64,000 nt of DNA, taken from Labilithrix sp. GTDB taxonomy: Bacteria; Myxococcota_A; Polyangia; Polyangiales; Polyangiaceae. Below the pieces are notes generated by a model that was not told the origin of the DNA, did no database searches, and worked only from the letters and a program-made list of their open reading frames with translations. Position numbers and translations under genes: made by a program. This document shows, one piece after another, positions 35,773 through 44,879 of the stretch (its first letter is position 1; the number at the start of each line of letters is the position of its first letter). Location of the stretch: assembly GCA_019637155.1 (NCBI GenBank), contig JAHBWE010000003.1, positions 310,001 to 374,000 on the forward strand. Direction: 5' to 3'.

Positions 35773-36191
35773 GCGTCGTGTACGAGCGCGCGGTCCGCTT
35801 CGAGGAGGTCGACGCGGCCGGGATCGCGTTCTTCGCGCGCTTCTTCAACTGGTGCCACGAGGCGATGGAGCGCTTCTTCGACGGGATCCCGAAGGGCTAC
35901 GTCCACCTGATCCTCGGGCGGCGCATCGGCTTCCCCGCCGTTCACCTCACCGCCGACTGGAAGGCGCCGCTCCGCTACGGCGACGTGGCGCGGATCGAGA
36001 CCGCGGTCGTGAAGGTCGGCACCACCTCGGCGGTCTTTCGCTACACCCTGACGCGCGTGTCGGACGGCGTCCTCTGCGCCACCATCGAGCACACCACCGT
36101 CTCGACCGACCTCGACACGATGACGAAGCGGCCGCTGCCGGACGATTGCCGCGAGCTGCTCGAAGCGCATTTGATACGTTCGGAGGAATGA
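35769..36191 (+). CDS. Hotdog-fold acyl-CoA thioesterase (4HBT family)
   Basis: 140 residues. The hotdog motif RFEEVDAAGIAFFARFFNWCHEAMERFF contains the catalytic Asp of 4-hydroxybenzoyl-CoA-type thioesterases. The rest (GFPAVHLTADWKAPLRYGD, CATIEHTTVSTDLDT) fits the fold. Start GTG 35769 overlaps the DUF3501 stop, and its own stop overlaps the kinase ATG; both overlaps are 4 bases. Substrate unknown; the link to the redox genes is by position only. Confidence 0.85.
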   Translation: MSVVYERAVRFEEVDAAGIAFFARFFNWCHEAMERFFDGIPKGYVHLILGRRIGFPAVHLTADWKAPLRYGDVARIETAVVKVGTTSAVFRYTLTRVSDGVLCATIEHTTVSTDLDTMTKRPLPDDCRELLEAHLIRSEE

Positions 36192-38686
36192 GCCGCGACG
36201 CGACGCGCACGATCGTCGAGGGGGCGCCGGCGCGCTCCTCCGACGAGGACGAGCTCGCGGTCGAGTCCACCCTCGCGGACGCAAGAGCGCCGGCGGTGGA
36301 TCCCGAGTTCGAGTCGACGCTCTCCGACGCGAAGGCGCCGGCGGTCACCGAGCTCGAGCCCACGATCGAGTCGCTCCCGCGCGAGGTCCGTCCGCCGCCG
36401 ATGTCGGCCGCGCCCGAGACCGTGATCTTCGGCGGGCGCTACCAGGTGAAGGGCGTCCTCGGCGGCGGGGCGATGGGCACGGTGTACCGCGCGCTCGATC
36501 GCGCGCTCGACGAGCCGGTCGCGCTGAAGCTCTTGAAGCGTGAGCTCGCGGTGTCGCCCGAGCTCGTGGAGCGCTTCCGGCGCGAGGTGAAGCTCTCGCG
36601 CCGGGTCACCCATCGCAACGTCGCGCGCGTGTTCGACATCGGCGCGCACGGGCAGCAGCCGTTCCTGACGATGGAGCTCGTCGACGGCATCTCGCTCGCG
36701 GAGATCCTCGCCCGGCGCGGCGCGCTCCCGCCGCGCGAGGTCCACTCGATCGCGCTCGACCTCTGCGCCGGGCTCGGCGCCGCGCACGACGCCGGCGTCG
36801 TGCATCGCGATCTCAAGCCGGAGAACGTGCTCGTCGAGACGGGCGGGCGCGTCGTCGTCACCGACTTCGGCGTCGCGTGCGCGCTGACGGAGCGCGATCT
36901 CCCGCACGGCGCGGCGGGCGCGCTCGTCGGCTCGCCCGCGTACATGGCGCCGGAGCAGGTCGAGGGCACCACCGATCCCGACGCGCGCGCCGACATCTAC
37001 GCGTTCGGCGTCATGCTCTACGAGCTGTGCACCGGGAAGATGCCGTGGGAAGGCGGCAGCATCTTCGCGATCGCCGCCGCGCGCCTCGTGCGTCCCCCGC
37101 CCGACCCGCGCGCGCGCGTCCCCGATCTCCCCGCCACCCTCGCCGAGGTCGTCGTCCGCGCGATGGCGCGAAAGCGCGAGGATCGCTTCGCGAGCGTCGA
37201 GGAGATCGTGACCGCCCTCGCGCGGAGCTCCGAGCTCCCGGCCACCGTCCTCGCGCCGCCTCCGCCGCCCGACACGGCGCTGCGGCGGCCGGCGAACCGC
37301 GCCGTCGCGGTGATGCCGCTCGTGAACGGGCTCGGCGCGGAGGCGGAGTACTTCGCGCGCGGCTACGTCGCCGAGCTGCTCGGTCTCCTCGGCGCGCTGC
37401 AGAGCCTCCAGGTGCGGCAGACGCCGGCGACCGCGGGCGACGGACCGCGCGAGGTCGGCCGCTCGCTCGGCGTGCAGACGGTCGTGAGCGGCACGCTCGA
37501 GCGAACGCTCGAGGGCGTGCGCCTCACCGTGCGCCTCGTCACGGTGGAGGACGGGCTGAACCTCTGGCTCCGCCGCATCGAGGCGTCGAGCGTGCTCCAG
37601 CTCGCGCTCACCGCGCGCGCGCACGCGAACGAGATCGCGCAGATCCTCGACGCCGACGGCGACGCGCCGGCCGCGCGCGAGACGCCGGTCGATCCACGCT
37701 CCGCCGACTTCCACATGCAAGGGCGCTTCGCGTACCAGCGCGCGTGGTACGAGGCGAACGAGTCGGCGGTGCAGCTCCTCGAGACGGCGCACATCCTCGC
37801 GCCGCGCGAGCCCACGATCGCGGCGACGCTCGCGCTCGCGCTCGCCCGCGAGTACGGCACCGGCGGCGGCGGCGAGCCCGCGGCGAACCGCGCGCGCGAG
37901 CTCGCGGAGCAGGCCCTCGCCGCCGCGCCGCAGCTCGCCGACGCGCGCGTCGCGCTCGCGGCGCTCCACGCCTACGACGGCGAAGGTGTCGCCGCGGCCG
38001 GCGAGCTGCGGCGCGCGCTCGCGGCGATGCCGGACGAGGTCGAGGCGCTCGACTGGACCGGCCGCCTCCTCGTCGAGGTCGGCGATCCCGAGCGCGGCCT
38101 CGCCTACCTCGATCGCGCGTACGCGCTCGAGCCGGCGCTCATCGTCTCGCGGCTGTCGGCCACGCTCGCGCGCGCGCTCGTCGGCGACTGGCAGCGCGTC
38201 GACCATGACTTCAGCGTCGTCCCGCCCGATCCCGCCGATCGCGTGATGCACTGGATCTACCGCGCGCGCGTCGGCATCTGGCGCGGCGAGGTCTCGCTCC
38301 CGCTCCCGGACCTCAGCACGCTCCCCGGGACCGGAGCGGCGTCGATCATGGCGATGTTCCACATCCTCATGTCGCGCCGGATCGAGCCGCACATCCGCGG
38401 CCTCGTCGAGCAGATGCTGCCGACGAGACACTCGAGCACCGTCGCCCCGCGCCGCGCGATCCTCAACGCGCAGCTCCGCGCCGAGCTCCTCGCGTACGCG
38501 GGCCTCGTCGACGAGGCCGCCGCCGCGCTCGCGGACGCCGACACGACCGGCATCTTCGACCTCGTGTGGCTCGAGCGCTGCCCCGCGATCGCGCCGCTGC
38601 GATCGCTGCCGGACTGGTCCCGCATCCACCGCAGCGTCGCGACCCGCGCCGCGCGCGTCCGCGCCGCGCTCGGCTCGAAGGTCTGA
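36188..38686 (+). CDS. Ser/Thr protein kinase with TolB/FlgO-like and TPR domains
   Basis: 832 residues. A disordered, acidic N-terminus has a repeated ESTL-(A/S)DA-(R/K)APAV motif that could be phosphorylated. Kinase domain from about residue 82: [33 protein letters not shown] near 205, DFGVA near 225, APEQV. From about 365 a FlgO/TolB-like alpha/beta module (AVAVMPLVNGLGAEAEYFAR, LGVQTVVSGTLERT) follows, as in CadC-like regulators and cyclases, then TPR repeats to the end. No membrane helix seen, so it is cytoplasmic. ATG 36188 overlaps the thioesterase stop. Probably a signalling output of the stress operon. Confidence 0.88.
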   Translation: MSRDATRTIVEGAPARSSDEDELAVESTLADARAPAVDPEFESTLSDAKAPAVTELEPTIESLPREVRPPPMSAAPETVIFGGRYQVKGVLGGGAMGTVYRALDRALDEPVALKLLKRELAVSPELVERFRREVKLSRRVTHRNVARVFDIGAHGQQPFLTMELVDGISLAEILARRGALPPREVHSIALDLCAGLGAAHDAGVVHRDLKPENVLVETGGRVVVTDFGVACALTERDLPHGAAGALVGSPAYMAPEQVEGTTDPDARADIYAFGVMLYELCTGKMPWEGGSIFAIAAARLVRPPPDPRARVPDLPATLAEVVVRAMARKREDRFASVEEIVTALARSSELPATVLAPPPPPDTALRRPANRAVAVMPLVNGLGAEAEYFARGYVAELLGLLGALQSLQVRQTPATAGDGPREVGRSLGVQTVVSGTLERTLEGVRLTVRLVTVEDGLNLWLRRIEASSVLQLALTARAHANEIAQILDADGDAPAARETPVDPRSADFHMQGRFAYQRAWYEANESAVQLLETAHILAPREPTIAATLALALAREYGTGGGGEPAANRARELAEQALAAAPQLADARVALAALHAYDGEGVAAAGELRRALAAMPDEVEALDWTGRLLVEVGDPERGLAYLDRAYALEPALIVSRLSATLARALVGDWQRVDHDFSVVPPDPADRVMHWIYRARVGIWRGEVSLPLPDLSTLPGTGAASIMAMFHILMSRRIEPHIRGLVEQMLPTRHSSTVAPRRAILNAQLRAELLAYAGLVDEAAAALADADTTGIFDLVWLERCPAIAPLRSLPDWSRIHRSVATRAARVRAALGSKV

Positions 38687-38697
38687 GCGAGGAGAGC

Positions 38698-40698
38698 CTA
38701 CTCCCCGGCTAATGTCGCGGGGCCACGGTCCTTGACGCGCTCGCTCACGAGCGAGAGGAGGCTCGCGCGATCGATCGGCTTCTCGAGGGTGGGGTTCGTC
38801 ACCTTCGCGAGGAACTCGCGCGCGGCCTGCGTGAACGCGCCGCCGGTGAGGAACACGACGCGCGGAGCGTGCTCCGGGAACTCGACGCAGATCCGCTCGT
38901 AGAGCTCCATCCCCGTGATCTGCGGCATCATGAGGTCGGAGAAGATGATGTCGAAGGTGCTCCCGGAGCGGAGCTTCTCGAGCGCGTCCTCCGCCCGCGT
39001 CGTCGTCACGACGTCGTGCTGGCGCGAGAGCACGCGCCGGATCGCGGCGGCGAGCATCTCTTCGTCGTCGACGACGAGCACGCGCGCGCGCCGCTCGGCC
39101 GGCGCCGCGCCCGCGGTCGTCGCCGGCCGCAGCGTGCGCCCGTCCGCCGAGCGCGCCTTCGCGGCGGGGAGCACGACGCGGAAGGTGGAGCCCTTCCCCG
39201 GCTCGCTCTCCACCTGGATGTCGCCGCCCATCTGCCCGATGATCCGCTGGCAGATCGGGAGGCCGAGGCCGGTGCCGATCCCGGGCGGCTTCGTCGTGAA
39301 GAACGGCGTGAAGAGGTTCGGGACGTCCTCCGGCCGGATGCCGGCGCCGCTGTCGGTGATCTCGACGACGGCGCGGCCCATCGCGTCCACGTCCGTCGAG
39401 ATGCGGATCGTGTTGCCCTCGAGGTTGCCCTCCGGGATCGCCTGCGCCGCGTTCACGAGCAGGTTGAGGAACACCTGACCGAGGCGGCTCTCGGAGCCGT
39501 TCACGACCGGCGTCTTCTCGTACTGCTTCACGACCCGCGCGCGATGGCGGATCTCGTTGAACGCCATGCGGAGGCTCGACTCGAGCGCCTCCTTCACGTC
39601 CGCGCGATCCGCCTCGCCGTCCTCGTGTCGCGAGAAGAGCTTGAGGTCACGGACGATCTCGCGGACGCGCGCCACCGCCGCCCGCGCGTCGCGCATCGCG
39701 GTGTTGAGCTCCTTCTCGTCGCGGTTCTCCGGCGCGCGCGAGAGCATCTCGTGCGTGCTCTCGAGGTTCAGGAGCGCGGCGCCGAGCGGGTTGTTGATCT
39801 CGTGCGCGACGCCGGCGGCGAGCATGCCGACCGACGCCATGCGGTCCGAGATCATGAGCTGCTCCTGCGACGCCTTCTCCTTCGTGATGTCGTGGAAGAC
39901 GCACAGCGCGCCGGTGATGGTGCCGTCGGCGCTCTTCAGCGGACGCGAGCTCACGCTGAGCCAGGCGCCCTTCGGCGCGCCGGCGTTGCGGAGGAAGACC
40001 TCGACGCGGTCGACCGCCGTCCCCGCGAGCGCGCGGCCGATCGCGTGCTCGGCGACGGGCGTGCTCCGATCCGCCTCGTAGAGGCCGTAGTGCTCCGACC
40101 ACTTCGCGAGCGGCACGTCGCTCCGCGGCATCCGGAGGACGGCGTCGGCGCCCGCGCTCCACTCCTTGATCGCGCCGCTCGCGTCGACGACGACGACGCC
40201 GTCGGGCACCGACTGGAGCACGCTGCGGAGGAGACGCTCGGAGCGCTCCGTCTCCTCGCGCTGTCGCTCGAGGTCGCGCTCGGCGAGCCGCTTCTGCCGG
40301 CGCACCTCGGCCTCGCGCAGCTCGCGCTCGATCGCGGGGAGGAGCCGCGCGAAGCGGCCCTTCGTGACGAAGTCGTTCACGCCCGCCTTCAGCGCCTCGA
40401 CCGCGTGCTCCTCCGCGAGCGTCCCCGACACGATGATGAACGGGATGTCGAAGCCGAGCTGGCGCGTCAGGCGGAAGGCGGCGAGGCCGTCGAAGGCCGG
40501 GAGCGACCAATCGGAGATGATGAGGTCCCACCGCGCGGTGGTGAGCGCCACCTCGAGCGCGCTCTTGCTCTCGACGTGGGCGTGCGAGCAGGCGTAGCCG
40601 CCGCGACGCAGCTCGCGAAGGAGGAGATCGAGATCGTCCGCCTCGTCCTCGATGACGACGACACGGAGTTCTGTTTTCCCGCTTTCGCCGATCTCCAC
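38698..40698 (-). CDS. Hybrid sensor histidine kinase with two receiver domains
   Basis: 666 residues, cytoplasmic. Order: receiver 1 (VVVIEDEADDLDLLL, phospho-Asp in LIISDWSLP), coiled coil (about 130-155), PAS domain (about 158-280, GVVVVDASGAIKEWSAGAD), HisKA with His near 295 in GVAHEINNPLGAALL, HATPase (NAAQAIPEG, ITDSGAGI, GTGLGLPICQRIIGQMGG), then receiver 2 (VLVVDDEEMLAA, Asp near 585 in IIFSDLMMPQ). The phosphorelay can therefore receive from another kinase at the N-terminus and store at the C-terminus. No output regulator is adjacent. Start GTG 40698. Convergent with the Ser/Thr kinase gene. Confidence 0.93.
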   Translation of the reverse strand: MEIGESGKTELRVVVIEDEADDLDLLLRELRRGGYACSHAHVESKSALEVALTTARWDLIISDWSLPAFDGLAAFRLTRQLGFDIPFIIVSGTLAEEHAVEALKAGVNDFVTKGRFARLLPAIERELREAEVRRQKRLAERDLERQREETERSERLLRSVLQSVPDGVVVVDASGAIKEWSAGADAVLRMPRSDVPLAKWSEHYGLYEADRSTPVAEHAIGRALAGTAVDRVEVFLRNAGAPKGAWLSVSSRPLKSADGTITGALCVFHDITKEKASQEQLMISDRMASVGMLAAGVAHEINNPLGAALLNLESTHEMLSRAPENRDEKELNTAMRDARAAVARVREIVRDLKLFSRHEDGEADRADVKEALESSLRMAFNEIRHRARVVKQYEKTPVVNGSESRLGQVFLNLLVNAAQAIPEGNLEGNTIRISTDVDAMGRAVVEITDSGAGIRPEDVPNLFTPFFTTKPPGIGTGLGLPICQRIIGQMGGDIQVESEPGKGSTFRVVLPAAKARSADGRTLRPATTAGAAPAERRARVLVVDDEEMLAAAIRRVLSRQHDVVTTTRAEDALEKLRSGSTFDIIFSDLMMPQITGMELYERICVEFPEHAPRVVFLTGGAFTQAAREFLAKVTNPTLEKPIDRASLLSLVSERVKDRGPATLAGE

Positions 40699-40752
40699 CT
40701 CGACGATGATAGAGAACGCCGGCCGAAACAGCGCGGGAAAAGGGATGACGCT

Positions 40753-41709
40753 TTATGCCGCCTCGACCGGGACGTCGGGTGGAGGCGGCTCAGGCGCTCG
40801 GTTGTCGTAGAGGAGCTCCATCGGGTCCTCGCCCGTACGCCGTAGCTGCATGATCTTCCGCACCATCACGAGCCCGAAGAGGAACAGCGCGATGCACGCC
40901 CACTGCGCCGGCGTGATGCCGCCGTAGCGCGGGTCCGCGTTTTCCATGTCGCGTACGCGTAGGAAATCCATCGCGAATCGGACAGGGGCGTAGGCGAGGG
41001 CGACGGCGGCGATATAGGAGCCGGTGGTCAGCTTCCGGCGCCAGGTGAGCGCCAGCATGGTCGCGAGGACGACCGTGAACATCATCTCGAGGAGGCCGAG
41101 GTCGAAATGGGGGGTCGACCCATGGCGGAGCTCGATCGGCCCGAGGTGGATCGTCTTCGTCGGATCGGACGGGCCGAACGCGACCGCGAGGAGCGTGTCC
41201 GCCGTCGCCTTCATGCCCTGGTGGTCGTGCACGACCGCGCACCCGCTGCGCCCGAAGATCCACGCGACCGGGAACACGCTGAGGATCAGGTCGCAGAACG
41301 GCATGATCGGCATCGGGACGGGCCGCCTCTTGAACGACGAGATCGTGAAGAGCGGCGTGCGGAGGCGGGGCACCGCCTCGAAGTACTTCCAGAGGACGAC
41401 GCCGATGAGCCCGCCGACGAACCCGCCGAACGAGGAGAGGCCTTCCCAGAGGAGGAAGATCGACCACGGCCGCTTCACGACCTCGGCGGGGTGGTAGAAG
41501 ATCTGATCGAGCATGTGGCCGCCGAGGAACCCGGCGACGAGCATCCACGTGATGAACGAGTTGAGCTTGTCGAGGTCGAGGCGGCGCTGCCTCGCGCGAC
41601 GCGTCGCGAGCCAAGTGCCGATGATGACGCCGGTCGCGACGAGGAGCCCGAACGGGTGGAGCGTGAGCGGCCCGATCTTCAGGTCGGGGACGTGGATGTA
41701 AGGGATCAT
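40753..41709 (-). CDS. lgt: Prolipoprotein diacylglyceryl transferase (variant signature)
   Basis: 318-residue inner-membrane enzyme with about seven helices that attaches diacylglycerol to lipobox cysteines. The N-terminal part (IGPLTLHPFGLLVATGVIIG) and SSFGGFVGGLIGVVLW fit Lgt. The signature usually read as G-R-x-G-N-F-x-N is here FGRSGCAVVHDHQG near residues 151-164: Arg is kept but Asn is replaced by Cys, as in the variant branch with G-R-x-G-C. The C-terminal Arg region (PVRFAMDFLRVRDMENADPRYGGITPAQ) is intact. ATG overlaps the upstream lipoprotein stop by 4 bases, which places lgt in an envelope operon. Confidence 0.87.
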   Translation of the reverse strand: MIPYIHVPDLKIGPLTLHPFGLLVATGVIIGTWLATRRARQRRLDLDKLNSFITWMLVAGFLGGHMLDQIFYHPAEVVKRPWSIFLLWEGLSSFGGFVGGLIGVVLWKYFEAVPRLRTPLFTISSFKRRPVPMPIMPFCDLILSVFPVAWIFGRSGCAVVHDHQGMKATADTLLAVAFGPSDPTKTIHLGPIELRHGSTPHFDLGLLEMMFTVVLATMLALTWRRKLTTGSYIAAVALAYAPVRFAMDFLRVRDMENADPRYGGITPAQWACIALFLFGLVMVRKIMQLRRTGEDPMELLYDNRAPEPPPPDVPVEAA

Positions 41710-42689
41710 CGAGGCTCGGATGGCTTTCTACCATGAGGTGAGCGGATCATGACGGCGTCCTTGTCTCCAGGCTTCGTCCCCGCCGTCACGACGCCCTCCC
41801 AGCCGTTGCAGGACCGATGATAGAGCTCGTCGCCACGGCGCAGATCCTCGCACGTGCCGGCGGGGAACCGGCGCTCGAGCGCGCCCTCGAGCCGGCCCAG
41901 CGCGAAGATCTGGGCCTCGGTCCGGTCCTCCGGCGCCGACGAGTCGAGCCGGACGATCTGGTCCGCTTCCGCCCAACGCACGATGAGGTCGCTTCCTTCC
42001 AGCGACGACGCGACGACGACGCCGTCCTCCTCGACGAGGCGGGTCTCGAGCGTGAGCAGGCGCGACTCACGCTCCGGGCGCGTGGGGAGGAGGAAGAAAT
42101 GGTCGTCCTCGCGCGCGGCGGGGACGCCGCCCCAGGTGGCGCCGCGCGGCCCCTGCATGAGCGCGCGCAGGCTCGGCGACGCGTCGGCGCGCGGCTTGCC
42201 GTACGTGTCTTCGTCGAGGAAGACGCCGAGCGCGCCGAGGATCGCCTCCCCCACCGCGCGCCGCTGGACCGCCGCGCGCTCGAGCCGCGCGTCGTCGTTG
42301 CGAACGCGGCGCGCGAGGTCCGCGAGCTCGGCGTCCTCGATGCTCGACTCGAGCGCGATGAGGAGCGCGAGCGCGGCCTCGGCGTGCGGGCCGTCGGGGA
42401 GATCGGTGAGGTAGCGGCGCGCCGCCGCGCGCGAGGTCTGCGCCTCCTCGAAGTAGCGCTGCTCCTCCTCGTCGAAGATCGCCTTCACCTCCGCCGCCCA
42501 CACGCCGTCCGGATGCCGCTCGAGGTACCGCTTCGCCCGCGCGAGCCGGATCCCGTCCGCCGCCGCGACGCGGAACGCGCGATAGTCCTCGAGGTCGTTC
42601 GGGGGCGCGGTCACGGCGCGGAGCCCGGCGCAGCCGCTCACGACGAGCACGGAGAGCGCGAGGAGGAGCTTCGCCGAACACGGTGTCAT
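41706..42689 (-). CDS. Lipoprotein of unknown function
   Basis: 327 residues. Signal peptide MTPCSAKLLLALSVLVVSGC carries lipobox VSGC. The N-terminal half is helical with repeat-like segments (RAFRVAAADGIRLARAKRYL, AQTSRAAARRYLTDLPDG) reminiscent of TPR-type periplasmic proteins. The C-terminal half is mixed, with a Cys pair (GTCEDLRRGDELYHRSCNGW). No named domain. Both ends overlap their neighbours by 4 bases, so it is strictly co-translated with the Cys-rich protein and lgt. Confidence 0.7.
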   Translation of the reverse strand: MTPCSAKLLLALSVLVVSGCAGLRAVTAPPNDLEDYRAFRVAAADGIRLARAKRYLERHPDGVWAAEVKAIFDEEEQRYFEEAQTSRAAARRYLTDLPDGPHAEAALALLIALESSIEDAELADLARRVRNDDARLERAAVQRRAVGEAILGALGVFLDEDTYGKPRADASPSLRALMQGPRGATWGGVPAAREDDHFFLLPTRPERESRLLTLETRLVEEDGVVVASSLEGSDLIVRWAEADQIVRLDSSAPEDRTEAQIFALGRLEGALERRFPAGTCEDLRRGDELYHRSCNGWEGVVTAGTKPGDKDAVMIRSPHGRKPSEPR

Positions 42690-43096
42690 GGCGCTCCGGC
42701 GTCGACCGCGAACGGCGGGAGCGGATCGTCGGGGACGTGCTTGCAGAACTCGCACTCGCTCGGCAGCGCGGGCGCCTCGTCGGCGACGTAGGTCGCGAAC
42801 GTGCCGCACGACGCGGCCTCGAGCGCGCGGAGGCACACCCGCGCGTCGTGGCTCACCGGGCGGCAGGTCTCCGGGATCGTGGTGTCGGGCGCCTTCGCCG
42901 GATCGCACGCGCGCGTGCAGCGGCCGCTCGCGATCCCGCACTCGCCGCAGCGGGCGCAGTCGAGGTCCTTGCGATCGAGCACGAACTGCTCCGCGTTCAT
43001 CTCCGTGATCTCGGCGCCGCAGCCGCCGACGTCGCCCGCGGTGGGCGCCATGCAGAAGAGCGCGAGGACCCCGGCGGCGAAGACGGCGCGCCTCAC
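42686..43096 (-). CDS. Secreted Cys-rich small protein
   Basis: 136 residues with start GTG 43096. The N-terminus MRRAVFAAGVLALFCMAPTA is a signal peptide, possibly a lipoprotein via the Cys at 15. The mature part has about a dozen cysteines, many in pairs (DCARCGECGIASGRCTRACD, CEFCKHV), suggesting disulfides or a metal site in the periplasm. No family named. Translationally coupled on both sides. Confidence 0.65.
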   Translation of the reverse strand: MRRAVFAAGVLALFCMAPTAGDVGGCGAEITEMNAEQFVLDRKDLDCARCGECGIASGRCTRACDPAKAPDTTIPETCRPVSHDARVCLRALEAASCGTFATYVADEAPALPSECEFCKHVPDDPLPPFAVDAGAP

Positions 43097-43701
43097 GGCA
43101 GCACCTCGTAGGTGCCGATCAGACCGAGCTGCCCGCTGAGGATCGGGTATGTCGCGGTCGCGACCTCCGCCGTCCCCGTTCCGTAAATGACGTTACCGAC
43201 GACTTCCGCAACTACGCCGATTCCGCCGAGAAAGAAGAACGCGCCGCCGACCGCGCCTTCGAAGCCCCACGTCACGTCCGGCGACAAGAGGACCGGGATC
43301 CCCGCGCGGCCGTACGCGGCGAGCGCGCCCTTGCGCCGCCAGAGCATGTACGAGGGCGTGAAGACGACCTGCCCCACTCCCTCCACGCCGATCGAGGTGC
43401 GGAGCGAGGGCCCGTGCTGGAAGCCGAGCGGATCGCCGAAGAGCGTCGCGGCGAGGCCGAGGTCGAGGTACGCGGGCGTCCGCGAGACCGACTCGGCGTC
43501 GCTGCCGAGCGGGGTCGAGAGGCGATACGGGTTGTTGAAGCGGAGCCCGGCGCCGCCCATCACGGTGGCGAAGACCTGCGCGTAGCCCTTCTTCGTCTCC
43601 CACCACGGCACGCGCCGCGGAGCCTCCTCCGCGCGCGCCGCGCGCTCACCGACCGATCCGAGGAGCGCCAGGACGACGGCGCCGGCGTAGAGAGGCCGCA
43701 T
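43093..43701 (-). CDS. Outer-membrane or periplasmic protein of unknown function
   Basis: 202 residues with a signal peptide ending near residue 24 (ERAARAEEA). Alternating hydrophobic and Gly-rich strands (YAQVFATVMGGAGLRFNNPY, FEGAVGGAFFFLGGIGVVAE) suggest a small beta-barrel. The ATG overlaps the rlmN stop by one base (TGATG). Part of the mazG-rlmN-envelope-lgt operon. Barrel assignment is by composition only. Confidence 0.6.
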   Translation of the reverse strand: MRPLYAGAVVLALLGSVGERAARAEEAPRRVPWWETKKGYAQVFATVMGGAGLRFNNPYRLSTPLGSDAESVSRTPAYLDLGLAATLFGDPLGFQHGPSLRTSIGVEGVGQVVFTPSYMLWRRKGALAAYGRAGIPVLLSPDVTWGFEGAVGGAFFFLGGIGVVAEVVGNVIYGTGTAEVATATYPILSGQLGLIGTYEVLP

Positions 43702-44864
43702 CAGCCGCGGTCGACCCGGACCTTGGGCTTCGCGCCGAGGAGCGCGAGCTGGCCGCATGCCGCGCTCACGTCGTCGCCGCGCCGTCGCCGGATGAAGCAG
43801 GGATACCCCGCGTCGGTCACGATGCGCTGGAACGCGAGGACGCCGTCCATCGCGGTCGGTCCGAGCGTCGACGCCTCGATCGGGTTCATCGGGATCAGGT
43901 TGATCTTCACCGGCAGGCCGGCGAGGAGCTTCGTGAGCTTCCGCGCCTCCGCCGGCGCGTCGTTCTTCCCCGCGACGAGGGTGTACTCGATCGTGATGCG
44001 GCGTCGCGCCGGGAGCGGATACGCGCGGAGCGCCGCCATGAGCGCGGCGAGCGGGTACTTCTTGTTGATCGGCATGAGCCGCGTCCGCGTCTCGTCGTCG
44101 GCGGCGTGGAGCGAGATCGCGAGGCCGATCTGTCCCCCGAAATCCGCGCCGAGCCGCGCGATCTCGGGGACGAGGCCGCTCGTCGACACGGTGACCTTCC
44201 GCGGCGACAGGCCGATCCCCTCCTTGTGCGTGAGGAGCCGCAGCGCGCGCGCGGTGGCCTCGTAGTTGTGGAGCGGCTCGCCCATGCCCATGAGCACGAC
44301 GTTGCGGAGCTGCTCGCGCTCGTCGAGCCGCGCGCGCCCCGCGAGCACCTGCGCGACGATCTCGTCGGCCCGCATGTGGCGCTTGAGCCCGGCGACGCCG
44401 CTCGCGCAGAACACGCACCCCATCGCGCAGCCGACCTGGGTCGAGATGCACTGCGTGACGGGGATCGACGCCTTCGGGTCGGCCTCCTCGCCATCGCGCG
44501 CGGGCTCGTCCTCGTCCTCGACCGCCGCCGCCGCGTCGGCGTCCTCTTCGCGATCGGCGGTGAGGCGCGGGATGAGCACCGTCTCGACGTTCGCGCCGTC
44601 GCCGAGCGCGACGAGGAGCTTCCGCGTGTGGTCCTGCGCGCGCCGCTCCGTCACGACGTCGAGGACGCTCGAGAGGCCCTCGCCGGTGAGCTTGGTCCGG
44701 AGCGCGGCCGGCAGATCGGTCATCTGCGCGGCGTCGGTCACGCCGCGCTGGTGGATCCACTTGAAGACCTGCTTGCCGTGGAACGATCGCTCGCCGAGGC
44801 GCGCCATCTCCGCCGTCCATTCCTCCGGCGTGCGCGCGAGGGGCGTGAGAGCGACGGCGGCCAT
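43701..44864 (-). CDS. rlmN: 23S rRNA (adenine-2503-C2) methyltransferase RlmN
   Basis: 387 residues. Radical-SAM enzyme that methylates A2503 of 23S rRNA and A37 of some tRNAs. The [4Fe-4S] motif C-x3-C-x2-C is CAMGCVFC near residues 146-153, after ISTQVG. GMGEPLHNYEATARAL and PLAALMAALRAYP are family blocks, and the second catalytic Cys lies near the C-terminus in SAACGQL. An acidic insertion (DADAAAAVEDEDEPARDGEE, about 100-120) is larger than usual. It is 15 bases after mazG. Confidence 0.93.
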   Translation of the reverse strand: MAAVALTPLARTPEEWTAEMARLGERSFHGKQVFKWIHQRGVTDAAQMTDLPAALRTKLTGEGLSSVLDVVTERRAQDHTRKLLVALGDGANVETVLIPRLTADREEDADAAAAVEDEDEPARDGEEADPKASIPVTQCISTQVGCAMGCVFCASGVAGLKRHMRADEIVAQVLAGRARLDEREQLRNVVLMGMGEPLHNYEATARALRLLTHKEGIGLSPRKVTVSTSGLVPEIARLGADFGGQIGLAISLHAADDETRTRLMPINKKYPLAALMAALRAYPLPARRRITIEYTLVAGKNDAPAEARKLTKLLAGLPVKINLIPMNPIEASTLGPTAMDGVLAFQRIVTDAGYPCFIRRRRGDDVSAACGQLALLGAKPKVRVDRG

Positions 44865-44879
44865 GGTGCGGGGTGTAGT

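Noticed and set aside
41706..42941. 411-codon reading of the lipoprotein before lgt
   Set aside because: The upstream 84 codons overlap the Cys-rich gene in another frame. ATG 42689 yields a proper lipoprotein signal and a 4-base overlap with the preceding stop.
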